Source: an uncultured Hyphomicrobium sp. (lineage in GTDB: Bacteria > Pseudomonadota > Alphaproteobacteria > Rhizobiales > Hyphomicrobiaceae). Taken from it: a stretch of 64,000 nt of DNA. Shown here piece after piece: positions 7,861 through 16,827 of this stretch. Positions within the stretch are counted from its first letter, which is position 1. The number at the start of each line of letters is the position of its first letter. Under the pieces are notes generated by a model. It saw only the letters and a list, made by a program, of their open reading frames with translations. It made no database searches and was not told where the DNA came from. A program made the translations under genes and the position numbers. The stretch spans positions 28,768 through 92,767 of the forward strand of contig NZ_CADEFI010000004.1 of assembly GCF_902826555.1 (NCBI RefSeq). Direction: 5' to 3'.

Positions 7861-9486
7861 TCAAGACGAGCGGTCGCGCTCACTAAGTGCCTTGAGATAC
7901 TTTTCCTCTGCGTTTGAACGCTTTTCTTCCAGCGTTCGGTTCTCTTGCATGAGTTGCGCAATGCGCAGCTCATAGTCTGAACGACGCGCCTCGAGATCTT
8001 CGCTCAGCGCCAGTAAGTCGGCAATGCGTGCTCCATCACTCTGTTGACGGGCCTCATAAGATCCGACTTGCTGCTCCAGCCGAAAAATTTGCTCTTCGTG
8101 AGACGCGCGACACGTTTCAAGCCTTTGGGTCAAAGCCAGCAACTCGTGGATGCGCCGCTCGCCAGCGGCCCTCGCCGTCTCCAGGGACTCATTTGTCTCT
8201 AGCAGCTCGCCGGTGCGCGTTTCAGCCCGAGCACGCTTTTCCTCGAGCAAGTTCGCAAGCTCGCTCAGCGATTCAACACGCATGACTTCTTGCGCCCCTA
8301 TAGAAGCGGAAGGTTTGGCGAGCCTTCTCCAGACCGCGTCTCCTTCTCCTTCAAGTTCGACCTGCTTGATGTCGTGCAGGGGAGAGTGAACACGAACAGC
8401 AAAGCCGAATTTCGCCGGAGCGAGCGCGGGCAGGGTGGCCCAGCCATCGTCGTCCCATCGCAGAGCAATGCTCTCCTGCGAAAGAAAATCGTACGCAGCA
8501 GCATCAGCGTTGGGCGTCACGCGAAATCTTCGTGGTAGCCGCGGAAGCAGGAAGACTGTCGAGCCTGATGGCTCCGAGATTACGCGCACGTCACGCCCAT
8601 AAGCGTCAGGATCGACGAGTACGGGCAAAGCAGAGACCGCCAACGCTTGCTGGGGCTCATGCGGTGGAGCCGAAGCGTCCTCTTCCGCCAACATTGGCGC
8701 CCGGGACGACAACTGCTTGTCGAACAGCACGACAATCTCGGAACGCTTCGGCCACTTGATGCGTCCTTCGATTGCAAGACCATAGTGCATGGCCTCGAAC
8801 AGGCGCTCTATCGCGCCATCCATGCGGGCCGGAGAAGGGCGATGGGCAGTTCCGCAACGCGGACATAGTGCATGCTCAAAGGCATAGTTTCGTCCATTGG
8901 CGAGATGAAGCAGCGCAACCACTTGCTCCGAGCTGAAGACCCATCGTCTGCCGCAGAATGCGTGAGCTGCCACACCGGCACGCCCTTCCCACAAGCGGGC
9001 GACGCTGGCCGCGGAGAATGCGCGCTGATGCCAGTGGACGTGATAGCAATGACCGCAACCCGAACACTCGACGGTCGCTACGTCGAGGATTTCATCGTAC
9101 GGAACCGCGACCAGCAGCCAACGCGAAGAAACCCTGAACAGTTCATCGAGAGCCTTCCCGTACATGGCGTCCGGAAGGTGCTCCAGCACGTCGGTTGCCA
9201 ACACCAAGTCGAATTCTTCATCTTCAAATGGAAGATCATGCAGGCTTGATATGCGCGTCTCGCGGCGGACGTGCTTGAGGGCTTCTTCTGAGATGTCGCA
9301 GCCGACCACGCGGCGATCGGAGGGAAGGATATTCGTTATGAAGCCGTTGCCGCAGCCCGCGTCGAGAATGCTTTGAGCGCCTGCCGGCAGAAGGCCGATC
9401 ACCTTGTCGCGCATCTCCACGCTGGAGGAGTCGACCTGGGCGTCGTCCCACAGACTGGACTGCTCATAGTAGGTGCTCGAGTTCAT
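7861..9486 (-). CDS. SAM methyltransferase with C-terminal coiled coil
   Basis: A 541-residue multidomain protein. Residues about 1-240 are a class I SAM methyltransferase: motif I is LDAGCGNG at about 41-48, followed by LATDVLEHLPD. Two Cys/His clusters (CSGCGHCYH near 139-147, and CPRCGTAH later) suggest bound zinc. A middle domain (about 270-395) is rich in beta-type sequence. The last ~140 residues are a long heptad-rich coiled coil full of Glu, Arg and Leu. The ATG directly abuts the wzt stop codon. A methyltransferase with a coiled coil beside a Wzt with a long C-terminal domain recalls WbdD, which caps O-antigen chains and uses its coiled coil as a length ruler. No kinase domain is visible. 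The role in chain termination is inference. Confidence 0.85.
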   Translation of the reverse strand: MNSSTYYEQSSLWDDAQVDSSSVEMRDKVIGLLPAGAQSILDAGCGNGFITNILPSDRRVVGCDISEEALKHVRRETRISSLHDLPFEDEEFDLVLATDVLEHLPDAMYGKALDELFRVSSRWLLVAVPYDEILDVATVECSGCGHCYHVHWHQRAFSAASVARLWEGRAGVAAHAFCGRRWVFSSEQVVALLHLANGRNYAFEHALCPRCGTAHRPSPARMDGAIERLFEAMHYGLAIEGRIKWPKRSEIVVLFDKQLSSRAPMLAEEDASAPPHEPQQALAVSALPVLVDPDAYGRDVRVISEPSGSTVFLLPRLPRRFRVTPNADAAAYDFLSQESIALRWDDDGWATLPALAPAKFGFAVRVHSPLHDIKQVELEGEGDAVWRRLAKPSASIGAQEVMRVESLSELANLLEEKRARAETRTGELLETNESLETARAAGERRIHELLALTQRLETCRASHEEQIFRLEQQVGSYEARQQSDGARIADLLALSEDLEARRSDYELRIAQLMQENRTLEEKRSNAEEKYLKALSERDRSS

Positions 9487-11262
9487 TCAGGAAAGTCGCC
9501 TCCAGTTGGCCTCGTGCAAGTAATCGCCGGTCTCCGTGAAAAAATCCGGCGGCTGGACAACTTTCAAACGAAATCGCCGATCCAAAACGTGCAATGGCTC
9601 TGTTCCGTTTCGATGTTCGTTTTGCAGATTACGGAAGATGCCAACCGAAATAATATAGTCTTTCGGACCGAGGCGTACAGGCTTGAGATCGACCCGATCG
9701 AGATGGGGCCCGCGGTCTCTCGATGACACCGGACTGATGAGTTGTGCGGCACAGCGGCCGTCCATTGTGTAGATGGCGACCACCAGGCGGCAATGGACAA
9801 TCCGTTCCTCGGCCGTCCACTGAACCTCGATTGACAGAGGTTCGCCACAAACAACAACTCTTTGCTCGCTCTTACTCGCATCATCCGGCGCGAAGAACCG
9901 GACACTTCCGATCTGAACCGCCCCCTCTCCGTAAGCATCGCCTTCGACCAAATTGTCTTCAGGGTGTGGGGAAGGAGCATGGGGAGGCCCAAACACCTCA
10001 GCCAATTGCTCAGGGAGATGGAACGTCTCGACCCGCCAATTCCCGGCCTCCGTAGGCGCCAGGACGCCAGCGCAAAAATACGCCTCGCCCGTCGAGAATT
10101 CTATGCGAACTTGATCATCGATCGTGGCGCCGTGCTCAATTTCGACTGTCAATGCCCTGTAGTTGTTGAGCAGCTTCGGCAACCTTATGGCAAACGGTGC
10201 GTGATGGTACGCGCCCCCCTCATCCCTAAATTCTCTCCACGACGGGCTGTCGTTCGAGGACTGGGACGCAGACCAATTTGTGTAACCTGACACGGCTATC
10301 GCGTGGAGGTCCTCCTCGGGATCGTTGTCGCGGGCATCGCCTAAGCGAACGCTCGCTCTTTCCTCGTCGTTGTGCAGCAGCCTCAGCGACCTGATCGGAT
10401 GCCTTCCCTTCGGCGGAGAAGGTGCGCCCGTCACAAGCCGCCCGGTAAGGGTTATGAATTCTCCATCTGATTGAGGTATGCCATGCCCAAAACCCGTTTC
10501 CGATGCTTGAAGGCGAATGTTCTCCTGTTTCCGCGTGGCGGCGACGTACGCCTTGCACACGCTCAACGTATCGCCCTCATCGACAATTCGACCCCGATCA
10601 ATCCATATCGCGCGATCGCACATCATCTGGACTGAGGCCAGATCATGGGAAACGAACAGCAGCGTTATTCCATTGTCGGTCAAGGCCCTCATCCGGGCCA
10701 CGGCCTTGAGTGAAAAATACGCGTCACCGGCACCAAGTATCTCGTCGACGATGAGGATCTCAGGCTCAATAGTCGTGGCAACGGTAAAGGCCAATCGGGC
10801 CTGCATGCCCGAGGAATACGTGCGGAACGGCTGCTCGATGAACTCGCCCAACTCCGCGAACTCCAGCACCTCCCGGGTTTTGACCTGCGCTGCAGCCCCG
10901 GTTACGCCCAGATAAGCCAGCGCTGCCCTTACATTCTGCAGTCCCGTAAGATCGGGATGGAAACCCGTTCCCAGTTCCATCAGGGCTGTCACGCGGCCAT
11001 TGGCCTGAAACTCGCCGCAAGTTGGACGCACCAAACCTGCGACAATCTTCAGTAGCGTGCTTTTGCCGGCGCCGTTGCGCCCGATGAGGCCGACGCGCTC
11101 TCCCCGCCGGACCACCAGATCAATGTCCTTGAGAGCCCAGAAATCCGAGCTCACGTTGTTGGGTACTGGCAAGCCCAACGCTTCCGCAACGCGCCAGCCC
11201 TGAGATCGAAACAAGCGGTATCGCTTGCCCAAGCCGCGCATCGCTATGGCATTGTCAGACAT
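9487..11262 (-). CDS. wzt: ABC transporter ATP-binding subunit Wzt with extended C-terminus
   Basis: The 591-residue ATPase of a polysaccharide exporter. The nucleotide-binding domain occupies about 1-240: Walker A GRNGAGKST (61-69), signature YSSGMQ, Walker B ILIVDE and the His switch in FVSHD. Beyond it lie about 350 residues, much longer than a bare KpsT-type ATPase. The last ~150 resemble the Wzt carbohydrate-binding domain (segments VQWTAEERIVHCRLVVAIY and DYIISVGIF). A further domain of ~150 residues lies between. Such C-terminal domains recognise the modified non-reducing end of the glycan before export. It overlaps wzm by 8 bases and runs directly into the methyltransferase gene. Confidence 0.92.
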   Translation of the reverse strand: MSDNAIAMRGLGKRYRLFRSQGWRVAEALGLPVPNNVSSDFWALKDIDLVVRRGERVGLIGRNGAGKSTLLKIVAGLVRPTCGEFQANGRVTALMELGTGFHPDLTGLQNVRAALAYLGVTGAAAQVKTREVLEFAELGEFIEQPFRTYSSGMQARLAFTVATTIEPEILIVDEILGAGDAYFSLKAVARMRALTDNGITLLFVSHDLASVQMMCDRAIWIDRGRIVDEGDTLSVCKAYVAATRKQENIRLQASETGFGHGIPQSDGEFITLTGRLVTGAPSPPKGRHPIRSLRLLHNDEERASVRLGDARDNDPEEDLHAIAVSGYTNWSASQSSNDSPSWREFRDEGGAYHHAPFAIRLPKLLNNYRALTVEIEHGATIDDQVRIEFSTGEAYFCAGVLAPTEAGNWRVETFHLPEQLAEVFGPPHAPSPHPEDNLVEGDAYGEGAVQIGSVRFFAPDDASKSEQRVVVCGEPLSIEVQWTAEERIVHCRLVVAIYTMDGRCAAQLISPVSSRDRGPHLDRVDLKPVRLGPKDYIISVGIFRNLQNEHRNGTEPLHVLDRRFRLKVVQPPDFFTETGDYLHEANWRRLS

Positions 11263-12061
11263 AATCTGCCGCCAGCGTCTTCAATCGGGAAATGAGATGG
11301 AAGCCGGCAACAAATAATAGCAGTGAGAATGACCCAAACAGGAAGCCGTACTCCCAAGGTATGACCCCGTGGTGGATCACGTCGCGATAAATCGAAATCA
11401 TGTAATATAAGGGATTCACCGCAAGAATAGGCATCATGCTGTCCGGCACCATGTCCTTGGTATAGCCGATAGGGGACACGAGCATCAAAAACAGGATGAG
11501 CGGCGACACCAGATTGCCGAGATCGCGAAAAAATACGTTCAAGATCGACAGCGCCCACACCAGACCTATCGAAAAGAGCCATTGTATTGCAATGGCAAAA
11601 GGCAGCGCGACGATCGAAAGGTGCAACTCGCCGCGAACGCCCAAAATCAAGATCAAAATGCAAAGACCGACCACCATCGTCACGGAGGACACGATCACCG
11701 TTTTTACTGCGATGAGCTCGACAGGGAATATCGCGCCCTTCAAGAACGACCTATTCTCTATCAGGCTGCCTACGCCCGAGGAAAGAGACTCCGTAAACCC
11801 AAGAAACGGAATGAGTCCCGAGAAAATAATAAGAGTGTACTCGAATGAGCTCTTTTCCGGCACGCGAACTTGCAGAATGAGCGTAAAAACCAGACTATAA
11901 AGTCCCAAAAAAATCAGCGGAAAGAGGAACGTCCACAGCAATCCGAACGTGCTGGCTTGATACCTTTGGCGCAAGTCGTGAAGACTTGTGGCGACCACAA
12001 CTCCGCGCTTGTCCCAAATGAGCCGAAAGGGCATCGCGATCGCCATAATCATATGCCGCAT
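11255..12061 (-). CDS. wzm: ABC-2 type polysaccharide exporter permease Wzm
   Basis: A 268-residue inner-membrane permease with about six helices, partner of the Wzt ATPase. The N-terminal amphipathic segment and DLRQRYQASTFGLLW block followed by hydrophobic helices are typical of the Wzm/KpsM/TagG family. The start at 12061 (MRHMIM) is chosen because its ATG shares one base with the TGA of the glycosyltransferase gene before it. The longer frame from 12130 would overlap that gene by 70 bases. The DNA is visibly richer in A and T than the flagellar genes, which suggests horizontal transfer. Confidence 0.92.
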   Translation of the reverse strand: MRHMIMAIAMPFRLIWDKRGVVVATSLHDLRQRYQASTFGLLWTFLFPLIFLGLYSLVFTLILQVRVPEKSSFEYTLIIFSGLIPFLGFTESLSSGVGSLIENRSFLKGAIFPVELIAVKTVIVSSVTMVVGLCILILILGVRGELHLSIVALPFAIAIQWLFSIGLVWALSILNVFFRDLGNLVSPLILFLMLVSPIGYTKDMVPDSMMPILAVNPLYYMISIYRDVIHHGVIPWEYGFLFGSFSLLLFVAGFHLISRLKTLAADYV

Positions 12062-13329
12062 CAGTGCACCCGCTCGCCACGCCGAATATTGCCGTACGCC
12101 GTAACAAGCTTTCGACCTTCCACGCCCCAATTTAACAGCTCTGCCGCACGCCGGGCGGCGGCACGCAGCTCGGAAATGCGCTGATCGTCCCTCACCACAT
12201 TGACGATCGCGGCCGCCGCTGATTCAGGCGTGCTGAGATCAGCGATAGCTCCGAAGCCGTACGTATCGACGACTTCTCTCAGGTAGGGCAGATCGTTGGC
12301 CAGGAACGGAAGCTCGGCGACCGCATATTCGAAAAGCTTGTTGGGACTGCAATAGAGATGGTTCAGATCGACGGCTTTGTAGGGAATGATCCCCAGATCG
12401 GCCTGCGCCGTGAGAACCGACAACTCCTTCGGTTCCATTCGCCCCAAAAATAGAACGCGCCCGTCGTCCGTTCCTTGTTGTCGACTGATCGACACCAAAT
12501 CCGCTTCGCAAGCACCGTAGCCGACAAGCACCAATCGGACGTCATCGGGAAAATGCCTGGCCGACTTCACGAGAACGTCGATACCGCGCTCAGGTGACAT
12601 CCAGCCCTGATAGAGCACGACACGATCGGTAGACCGAATTCCGAAGTGCTGCCTCAACTCGGCATCTCGCTTGCCGATTTTGGGAGCTTGAGGAGCCGCG
12701 TTTAAAATGACCATCGGCGCCTTGCATGCATAGTCGCGCGCCATGATGCCCGCAATGTAGGGGTTCACCGTTATCGATAGGTCCGCAGCCCCTATGAACT
12801 TGCGCTCCAAGCGCCGATACCGTCGGCGGATGGCAGATGGAAGCTGGGCTTGCGCATGATAAAGTTCGTGAGCATCGTAGACAAGGGCACACCCACGCCG
12901 CTTTTTGACCTCCGCCCCAACGCGCAACAACGGAAAATCATGCACGTGGAGAATGTCGAACTCTCGCCGCATGACGTGGCTCAGGACAAAGTGTTCAAAG
13001 CTTGAGATGCCCGTCGCCAACGAGACCGCCCGACGCGTACCGCGCCAGAGATATGGCCACCACCAAGCGGTTCGCGCGGTAATAGAGTGTAAGATGCGGG
13101 CGACGCGGGCATCGCTCCAATCGAACACAAAGCGGGAGATTGGGATGCCGTGATGGTCATAGCCGGAACTCTGCGCGCATTCGAAGCCAGCAAGAATCTC
13201 GACAACGAAACCCGCGTCTCGCAGGCTTTCTGCTTCTTGAAGGATTCGCCGATCGATCATGAGGTGATCGGTCGTGATCATTAGGACCTTCAAGCGACAC
13301 CTATCGGACCGTTCTGCAGACCGTGGCAT
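12061..13329 (-). CDS. GT4-family glycosyltransferase
   Basis: A 422-residue GT-B fold glycosyltransferase. The N-terminal acceptor domain has DILHVHDFPLL and LVYDAHELYH; the C-terminal nucleotide-sugar domain has VLYQGWMSPERGIDVL, LVLVGYG and the E-x7-E region in SPNKLFEYAVAELPFLAND. It adds one sugar to the polysaccharide on the cytoplasmic face. Donor and linkage cannot be deduced. It overlaps both neighbours by single bases (TAATG upstream, TGATG downstream), so it is translationally coupled in the operon leading to wzm-wzt. Confidence 0.9.
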   Translation of the reverse strand: MPRSAERSDRCRLKVLMITTDHLMIDRRILQEAESLRDAGFVVEILAGFECAQSSGYDHHGIPISRFVFDWSDARVARILHSITARTAWWWPYLWRGTRRAVSLATGISSFEHFVLSHVMRREFDILHVHDFPLLRVGAEVKKRRGCALVYDAHELYHAQAQLPSAIRRRYRRLERKFIGAADLSITVNPYIAGIMARDYACKAPMVILNAAPQAPKIGKRDAELRQHFGIRSTDRVVLYQGWMSPERGIDVLVKSARHFPDDVRLVLVGYGACEADLVSISRQQGTDDGRVLFLGRMEPKELSVLTAQADLGIIPYKAVDLNHLYCSPNKLFEYAVAELPFLANDLPYLREVVDTYGFGAIADLSTPESAAAAIVNVVRDDQRISELRAAARRAAELLNWGVEGRKLVTAYGNIRRGERVH

Positions 13330-14528
13330 TACGACAATAACAACTCAGCGTAGATCTGGAATAGACGCTCAGCAACCGCGTCCCAAGTGCGACTCTGCAA
13401 GACCTCCTCTGCGATCGAGCGCCCATCATAGCCAGAATAGGTCTGGCTCATTCTTAGTATTCCGTCGAGCAGGCCGCCTTCGGTGTTGCCGACAATCATG
13501 CCGTTGTGCCCTGACACCACGTAATCCTCGGGGCCCCCGCAAGTCGTTGTCAACACAGGGCGCCCGCACGCCAGAGACTCGAGCCCGGACAAGCTGAAGG
13601 TTTCCTTGTAGCTCGCCACAACGATAAAATCGTGATCGGAAATCGCCGCTGAAATACCTTTCCTATCAGCCATGGGAAGGAAATGAATGGTACCCGCGGC
13701 TCCTCCCAGCTTTTCAAATTCGACAGCGACCTCCCGATGCACGGACGGCGATCCAAGAACACTTAATTCAACCGATGCTCCTTGTTTGAGTGCAGCAGCG
13801 AAAGCTGCAACCAGCCTTTTCCCGCCCTTGACTTCGCCTCCCGCGCCGGCGAGCCAAAGCATCTGTGCCGGGCGATGGACCCGGACGGGATGAGTCCGGA
13901 GTTGAAAAATCTGCGGGTCGAACCCGTTGCCGAGAATTTGCACCTGCTCGGCGTCCGATCCAAGCTCGGCCAGCATGTCCCTTTTGAGGGCGTGGCTCAC
14001 TGCGAGAACACGGTCGGCTGAACGAACAGACTTTCTCGTGAAATGTTTCAGGATCCCATTGCGCGTGAGTAGAGAAAATGGGCCCATGTGCTCGGTCAAG
14101 ACAACCCTGCGGCCGAATTTCTTCCCGAGTTTTATTGCCGAGTACCCGTCCAGAAAAGATGTGTGGGCGTGAACGATATCGAACGGAAATCGAGCCCTTA
14201 TCATCTCGATGACGCGTCGGACCCCGTGCCAATAACTCAGCGCATGAAGGGGATGACGAAAGTAACCGCCTACGCAGTAAGGGAAGTAGACGATTGGAAC
14301 GCCCTCTCTCACCCGCCAACGAAATGGTTCTTCCAAATAAGCTTGAAGAGCCCGCGACACCTTCCGGAAATCATATGTCGATATCCAGAACGGCTCGCCA
14401 CTCAGAACTGCAACACTTGCGCCTCGCCTTATGAGAGCTTTGGCTTGTTCTTGAACAAAAACCCCACCCGCTGGGTAATATTCGCGCGGATACATGTGCG
14501 AAAGCACGAGCACTCGCAGGCCGTCCAT
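13329..14528 (-). CDS. GT4-family glycosyltransferase
   Basis: A 399-residue GT-B glycosyltransferase. The N-terminus (LSHMYPREYYPAGGVFVQEQ) and FDIVHAHTSFLDGYSA are typical of GT4 enzymes acting on cell-surface glycans. The C-terminal donor domain contains LWLAGAGGEVKGGKRLV and the E-x7-E motif in SLSGLESLACGRPVLTTTCGG. It is co-transcribed with the next glycosyltransferase (TAATG junction) and the ABC exporter. Its ATG follows immediately after a TAG that closes a short open frame from the upstream scar region. Confidence 0.9.
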   Translation of the reverse strand: MDGLRVLVLSHMYPREYYPAGGVFVQEQAKALIRRGASVAVLSGEPFWISTYDFRKVSRALQAYLEEPFRWRVREGVPIVYFPYCVGGYFRHPLHALSYWHGVRRVIEMIRARFPFDIVHAHTSFLDGYSAIKLGKKFGRRVVLTEHMGPFSLLTRNGILKHFTRKSVRSADRVLAVSHALKRDMLAELGSDAEQVQILGNGFDPQIFQLRTHPVRVHRPAQMLWLAGAGGEVKGGKRLVAAFAAALKQGASVELSVLGSPSVHREVAVEFEKLGGAAGTIHFLPMADRKGISAAISDHDFIVVASYKETFSLSGLESLACGRPVLTTTCGGPEDYVVSGHNGMIVGNTEGGLLDGILRMSQTYSGYDGRSIAEEVLQSRTWDAVAERLFQIYAELLLS

Positions 14529-14760
14529 CTAATACTCCACGTCCCCCGTCCCCGCGCCAATCCGCACAGAATGGTTTGGCCAGCGAGAGTCGCCGCTTGC
14601 CCACAGCCTTTCCTTCAAGACCAATGGTTGCAAGTGCAGCGCACTGACGAAGTCCTATTAGGTGAGATGCAGGAATGTCAACTAGTTGAATGAAACTGTA
14701 AAGGTTCGCTACGAGGACGGTCAGACTCGCGCGTCCTGCCCCGGAAAGTATTCGCTCCAT
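14529..14760 (-). pseudogene. Possible scar of lost polysaccharide gene(s)
   Basis: Between the epimerase and glycosyltransferase genes lie about 265 bases that do not encode an intact protein but look like gene ends. From 14760 a frame starts MERILSGAGRASL then VLVANLYSFIQLVDIPA, which resembles the first helix of Wzx-type flippases. In another frame an open stretch of about 41 codons ends with IGAGTGDVEY and a TAG that abuts the ATG of the next gene, as a normal operon junction would. A deletion fusing the start of one gene to the end of another would explain both. The flippase resemblance is weak and from memory; the frame also runs into the glycosyltransferase gene. Confidence 0.3.
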
Positions 14761-14793
14761 GGCCGATTTTAGCTGCCAAGATTAGACGCCGGG

Positions 14794-15837
14794 TCAAACG
14801 CGATAGTAGTCGCGATACCATTTGACGAACCGGCGCACGCCCTCCTCGATCGGCGTTTGCGGCTTGAAGCCCACGTCGCGCACGAGATCGTCCACATCTG
14901 CGCACGTTTCCGGCACATCTCCCGGCTGCAACGGCAGCATGACTTTCTGCGCCTCCCGGCCGAGCTCCGCCTCGAGGCAGCCGATCAGGCTCATGAGTTC
15001 GACGGAGTTGTTGTTGCCGATGTTGTAGATCCGATAAGGCGCGGAGCTCGTGCCCGGATCGGGCTCTTCACCATCCCAATGCGGGTTCGCATCCGGGATC
15101 GTATCGCTCGTCCTCAGCACGCCCTCGACGATGTCATCGATGTACGTGAAATCCCGCCGCATCTTGCCGTGATTGAAGACGTCGATCGGCTTCCCTTCGA
15201 GGATCGCTTTCGTGAACAGGAAAAGCGCCATATCCGGACGACCCCAGGGGCCATAGACAGTAAAAAACCTGAGACCGGTGGTCGGCAGTCCGTAGAGGTG
15301 GCTGTAGCTATGCGCCATCAGCTCGTTGGCTTTCTTTGACGCCGCATAGAGGCTGACGGGATGATCGACGTTCTGGTGCACCGAGAACGGCATGCTCGTA
15401 TTGGCGCCGTAGACGGAACTCGAAGAAGCGTATGTGAGATGCCGGACACCGTTGTGCCGGCACCCCTCCAGAACGTTCAGAAACCCGACGAGATTGGCAT
15501 CTGCATAGGAATGCGGATTGATGATCGAGTAGCGCACACCGGCTTGAGCAGCGAGGTGGATGACGTAAGCCGGCTTCAGCCGCGCGAACAGCTCGGACAT
15601 GTCGTCCCGCGCGGCGATATCGATCTTTTCGAAGGAGAACCCGTTGCGCCCCGAAAGCTGCGCGAGACGCGCCTCCTTGAGCGCCAGGTCGTAATAGTCG
15701 TTGAGGTTATCGATGCCGTAGACTTGGCTCCCGCGGTCCAGGAGAGCGCAAACCACATGAAAGCCGATAAACCCGGCAACGCCTGTTACGAGAACGGGAC
15801 CGGAGCCCGGCGATTGCGCCATGTCTGTCAAAACCAT
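14794..15837 (-). CDS. NAD-dependent UDP-glucuronate 4-epimerase-like protein
   Basis: A 347-residue extended short-chain dehydrogenase. The Rossmann motif is VTGVAGFIG near the start; the catalytic Ser is in [11 protein letters not shown] and the Tyr/Lys pair in YAASKKANE. The segments [16 protein letters not shown] and [13 protein letters not shown] are typical of the LpsL/CapI/uge group that converts UDP-GlcA to UDP-GalA. Length fits. An internal ATG five codons in (MAQSPG, 15822) is an alternative start. It heads the minus-strand unit ending in the exporter and methyltransferase, and supplies a uronic acid donor. Substrate is inferred from family. Confidence 0.88.
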   Translation of the reverse strand: MVLTDMAQSPGSGPVLVTGVAGFIGFHVVCALLDRGSQVYGIDNLNDYYDLALKEARLAQLSGRNGFSFEKIDIAARDDMSELFARLKPAYVIHLAAQAGVRYSIINPHSYADANLVGFLNVLEGCRHNGVRHLTYASSSSVYGANTSMPFSVHQNVDHPVSLYAASKKANELMAHSYSHLYGLPTTGLRFFTVYGPWGRPDMALFLFTKAILEGKPIDVFNHGKMRRDFTYIDDIVEGVLRTSDTIPDANPHWDGEEPDPGTSSAPYRIYNIGNNNSVELMSLIGCLEAELGREAQKVMLPLQPGDVPETCADVDDLVRDVGFKPQTPIEEGVRRFVKWYRDYYRV

Positions 15838-16040
15838 CCACCCGGATCATCGGGTTCGATGATCCCCGCTGCACGGATGTGAAGACAAACCGGTGCGAGC
15901 CGCTGAAGATCAAGTCGCATCCGCCGGTCCCATCAGGACAGCGGCCACTTGGCATCGGCCGTACGCCGGCCGCGCAAAGATGCAACATCCTCCGCACGGA
16001 TTGCAAACGCTTTATCGGGCAGGCGACCCGCCGGAGCAGC

Positions 16041-16247
16041 TCAGGCCCGGCTGGTCTTTTTGACTCTGATCATCTCGTTGGCGCGATCCACGAACAAACG
16101 GAAGCCGTTCTCCTCCGCCCATCGATCGAGCACAGCAGCGCCGGAATCGCTATCGACATTAATCAAAGTAAACATCTGCAGATCTTCGAAGGACAGCACG
16201 CCGACTCCAGCGTCGTTGATCAATTGCTCCAATTCGATGAGATCCAT
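16041..16247 (-). CDS. Small hypothetical protein (68 aa)
   Basis: A 68-residue acidic protein starting MDLIELEQLI and ending in a basic tail (RVKKTSRA). The start at 16247 is supported by a GGGGGG ribosome site six bases before the ATG, whereas the frame upstream looks non-coding. A TTGACA-like -35 box lies at 16304-16309 on this strand but no good -10 was found. No domain is recognised. Alternating helix and strand propensity suggests a small folded domain. It may be the first gene of the minus-strand polysaccharide unit, about 200 bases ahead of the epimerase. Confidence 0.6.
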   Translation of the reverse strand: MDLIELEQLINDAGVGVLSFEDLQMFTLINVDSDSGAAVLDRWAEENGFRLFVDRANEMIRVKKTSRA

Positions 16248-16827
16248 CTTTACCCCCCAAAACATCGCACAACTGAAACACGGTCTTTTTTGGCGGATCG
16301 TAGTGTCAATCTGACTCGAGGAAACTGACGACGAGCAGCCTCCGTCACATGGGAAAAAGAAAATTACATCCGCACAATTCTTCAAAATGATCTCGCGAGA
16401 GTACAACTTCTGCCGACGAACAGCTGATGGCGTCGTGCTGGCGAAGCCAATTGAACTCCCACTGTGTCGTCCGGAGCACACGCCACGGACGATGTCTTTC
16501 AAGCTACGTCGACGACGTACGACTCTCGGCCTCAGTATTATCAGAATACGGCCGAGAATATATGGGCAGCATCCAGCCTCGTCCCCAAAAGAATGGGATA
16601 TGGGTTCGTCACCAATCACGGCTGCAGTTTGCTCGGCGCATCGTGAGCGGTTCGGATCTTCCGGCGACACCAAACCGACGCCGGCCACCGATTCCCCAGG
16701 CCGCACGCAGGGTTACGGCAAAGGGGCTGGATCGCGGCCCACGCCCTTGCTATGAAGCCCTGCCGCAACGGGAAATTGCGCTCGGAGGCGGGCTTGGGGA
16801 CCCAAGCGGGAGGACCGCGATATCGTC
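16248..16827. other. Divergent regulatory region of the polysaccharide locus
   Basis: This 580-base stretch lies between divergent transcription units and is locally A+T-rich around 16330-16400. It should carry promoters for the small gene to the left and wbpA to the right. A GGGAGG sequence sits about 14 bases before the wbpA start. A 60-codon frame with a GTG start (16464-16646, plus strand) has reasonable codon use but no recognised family or ribosome site, so it is only mentioned. Confidence 0.4.

Noticed and set aside
16464-16646. 60-codon frame with GTG start in the divergent spacer
   Set aside because: Codon use is plausible but there is no ribosome site, family or conserved motif to support it.
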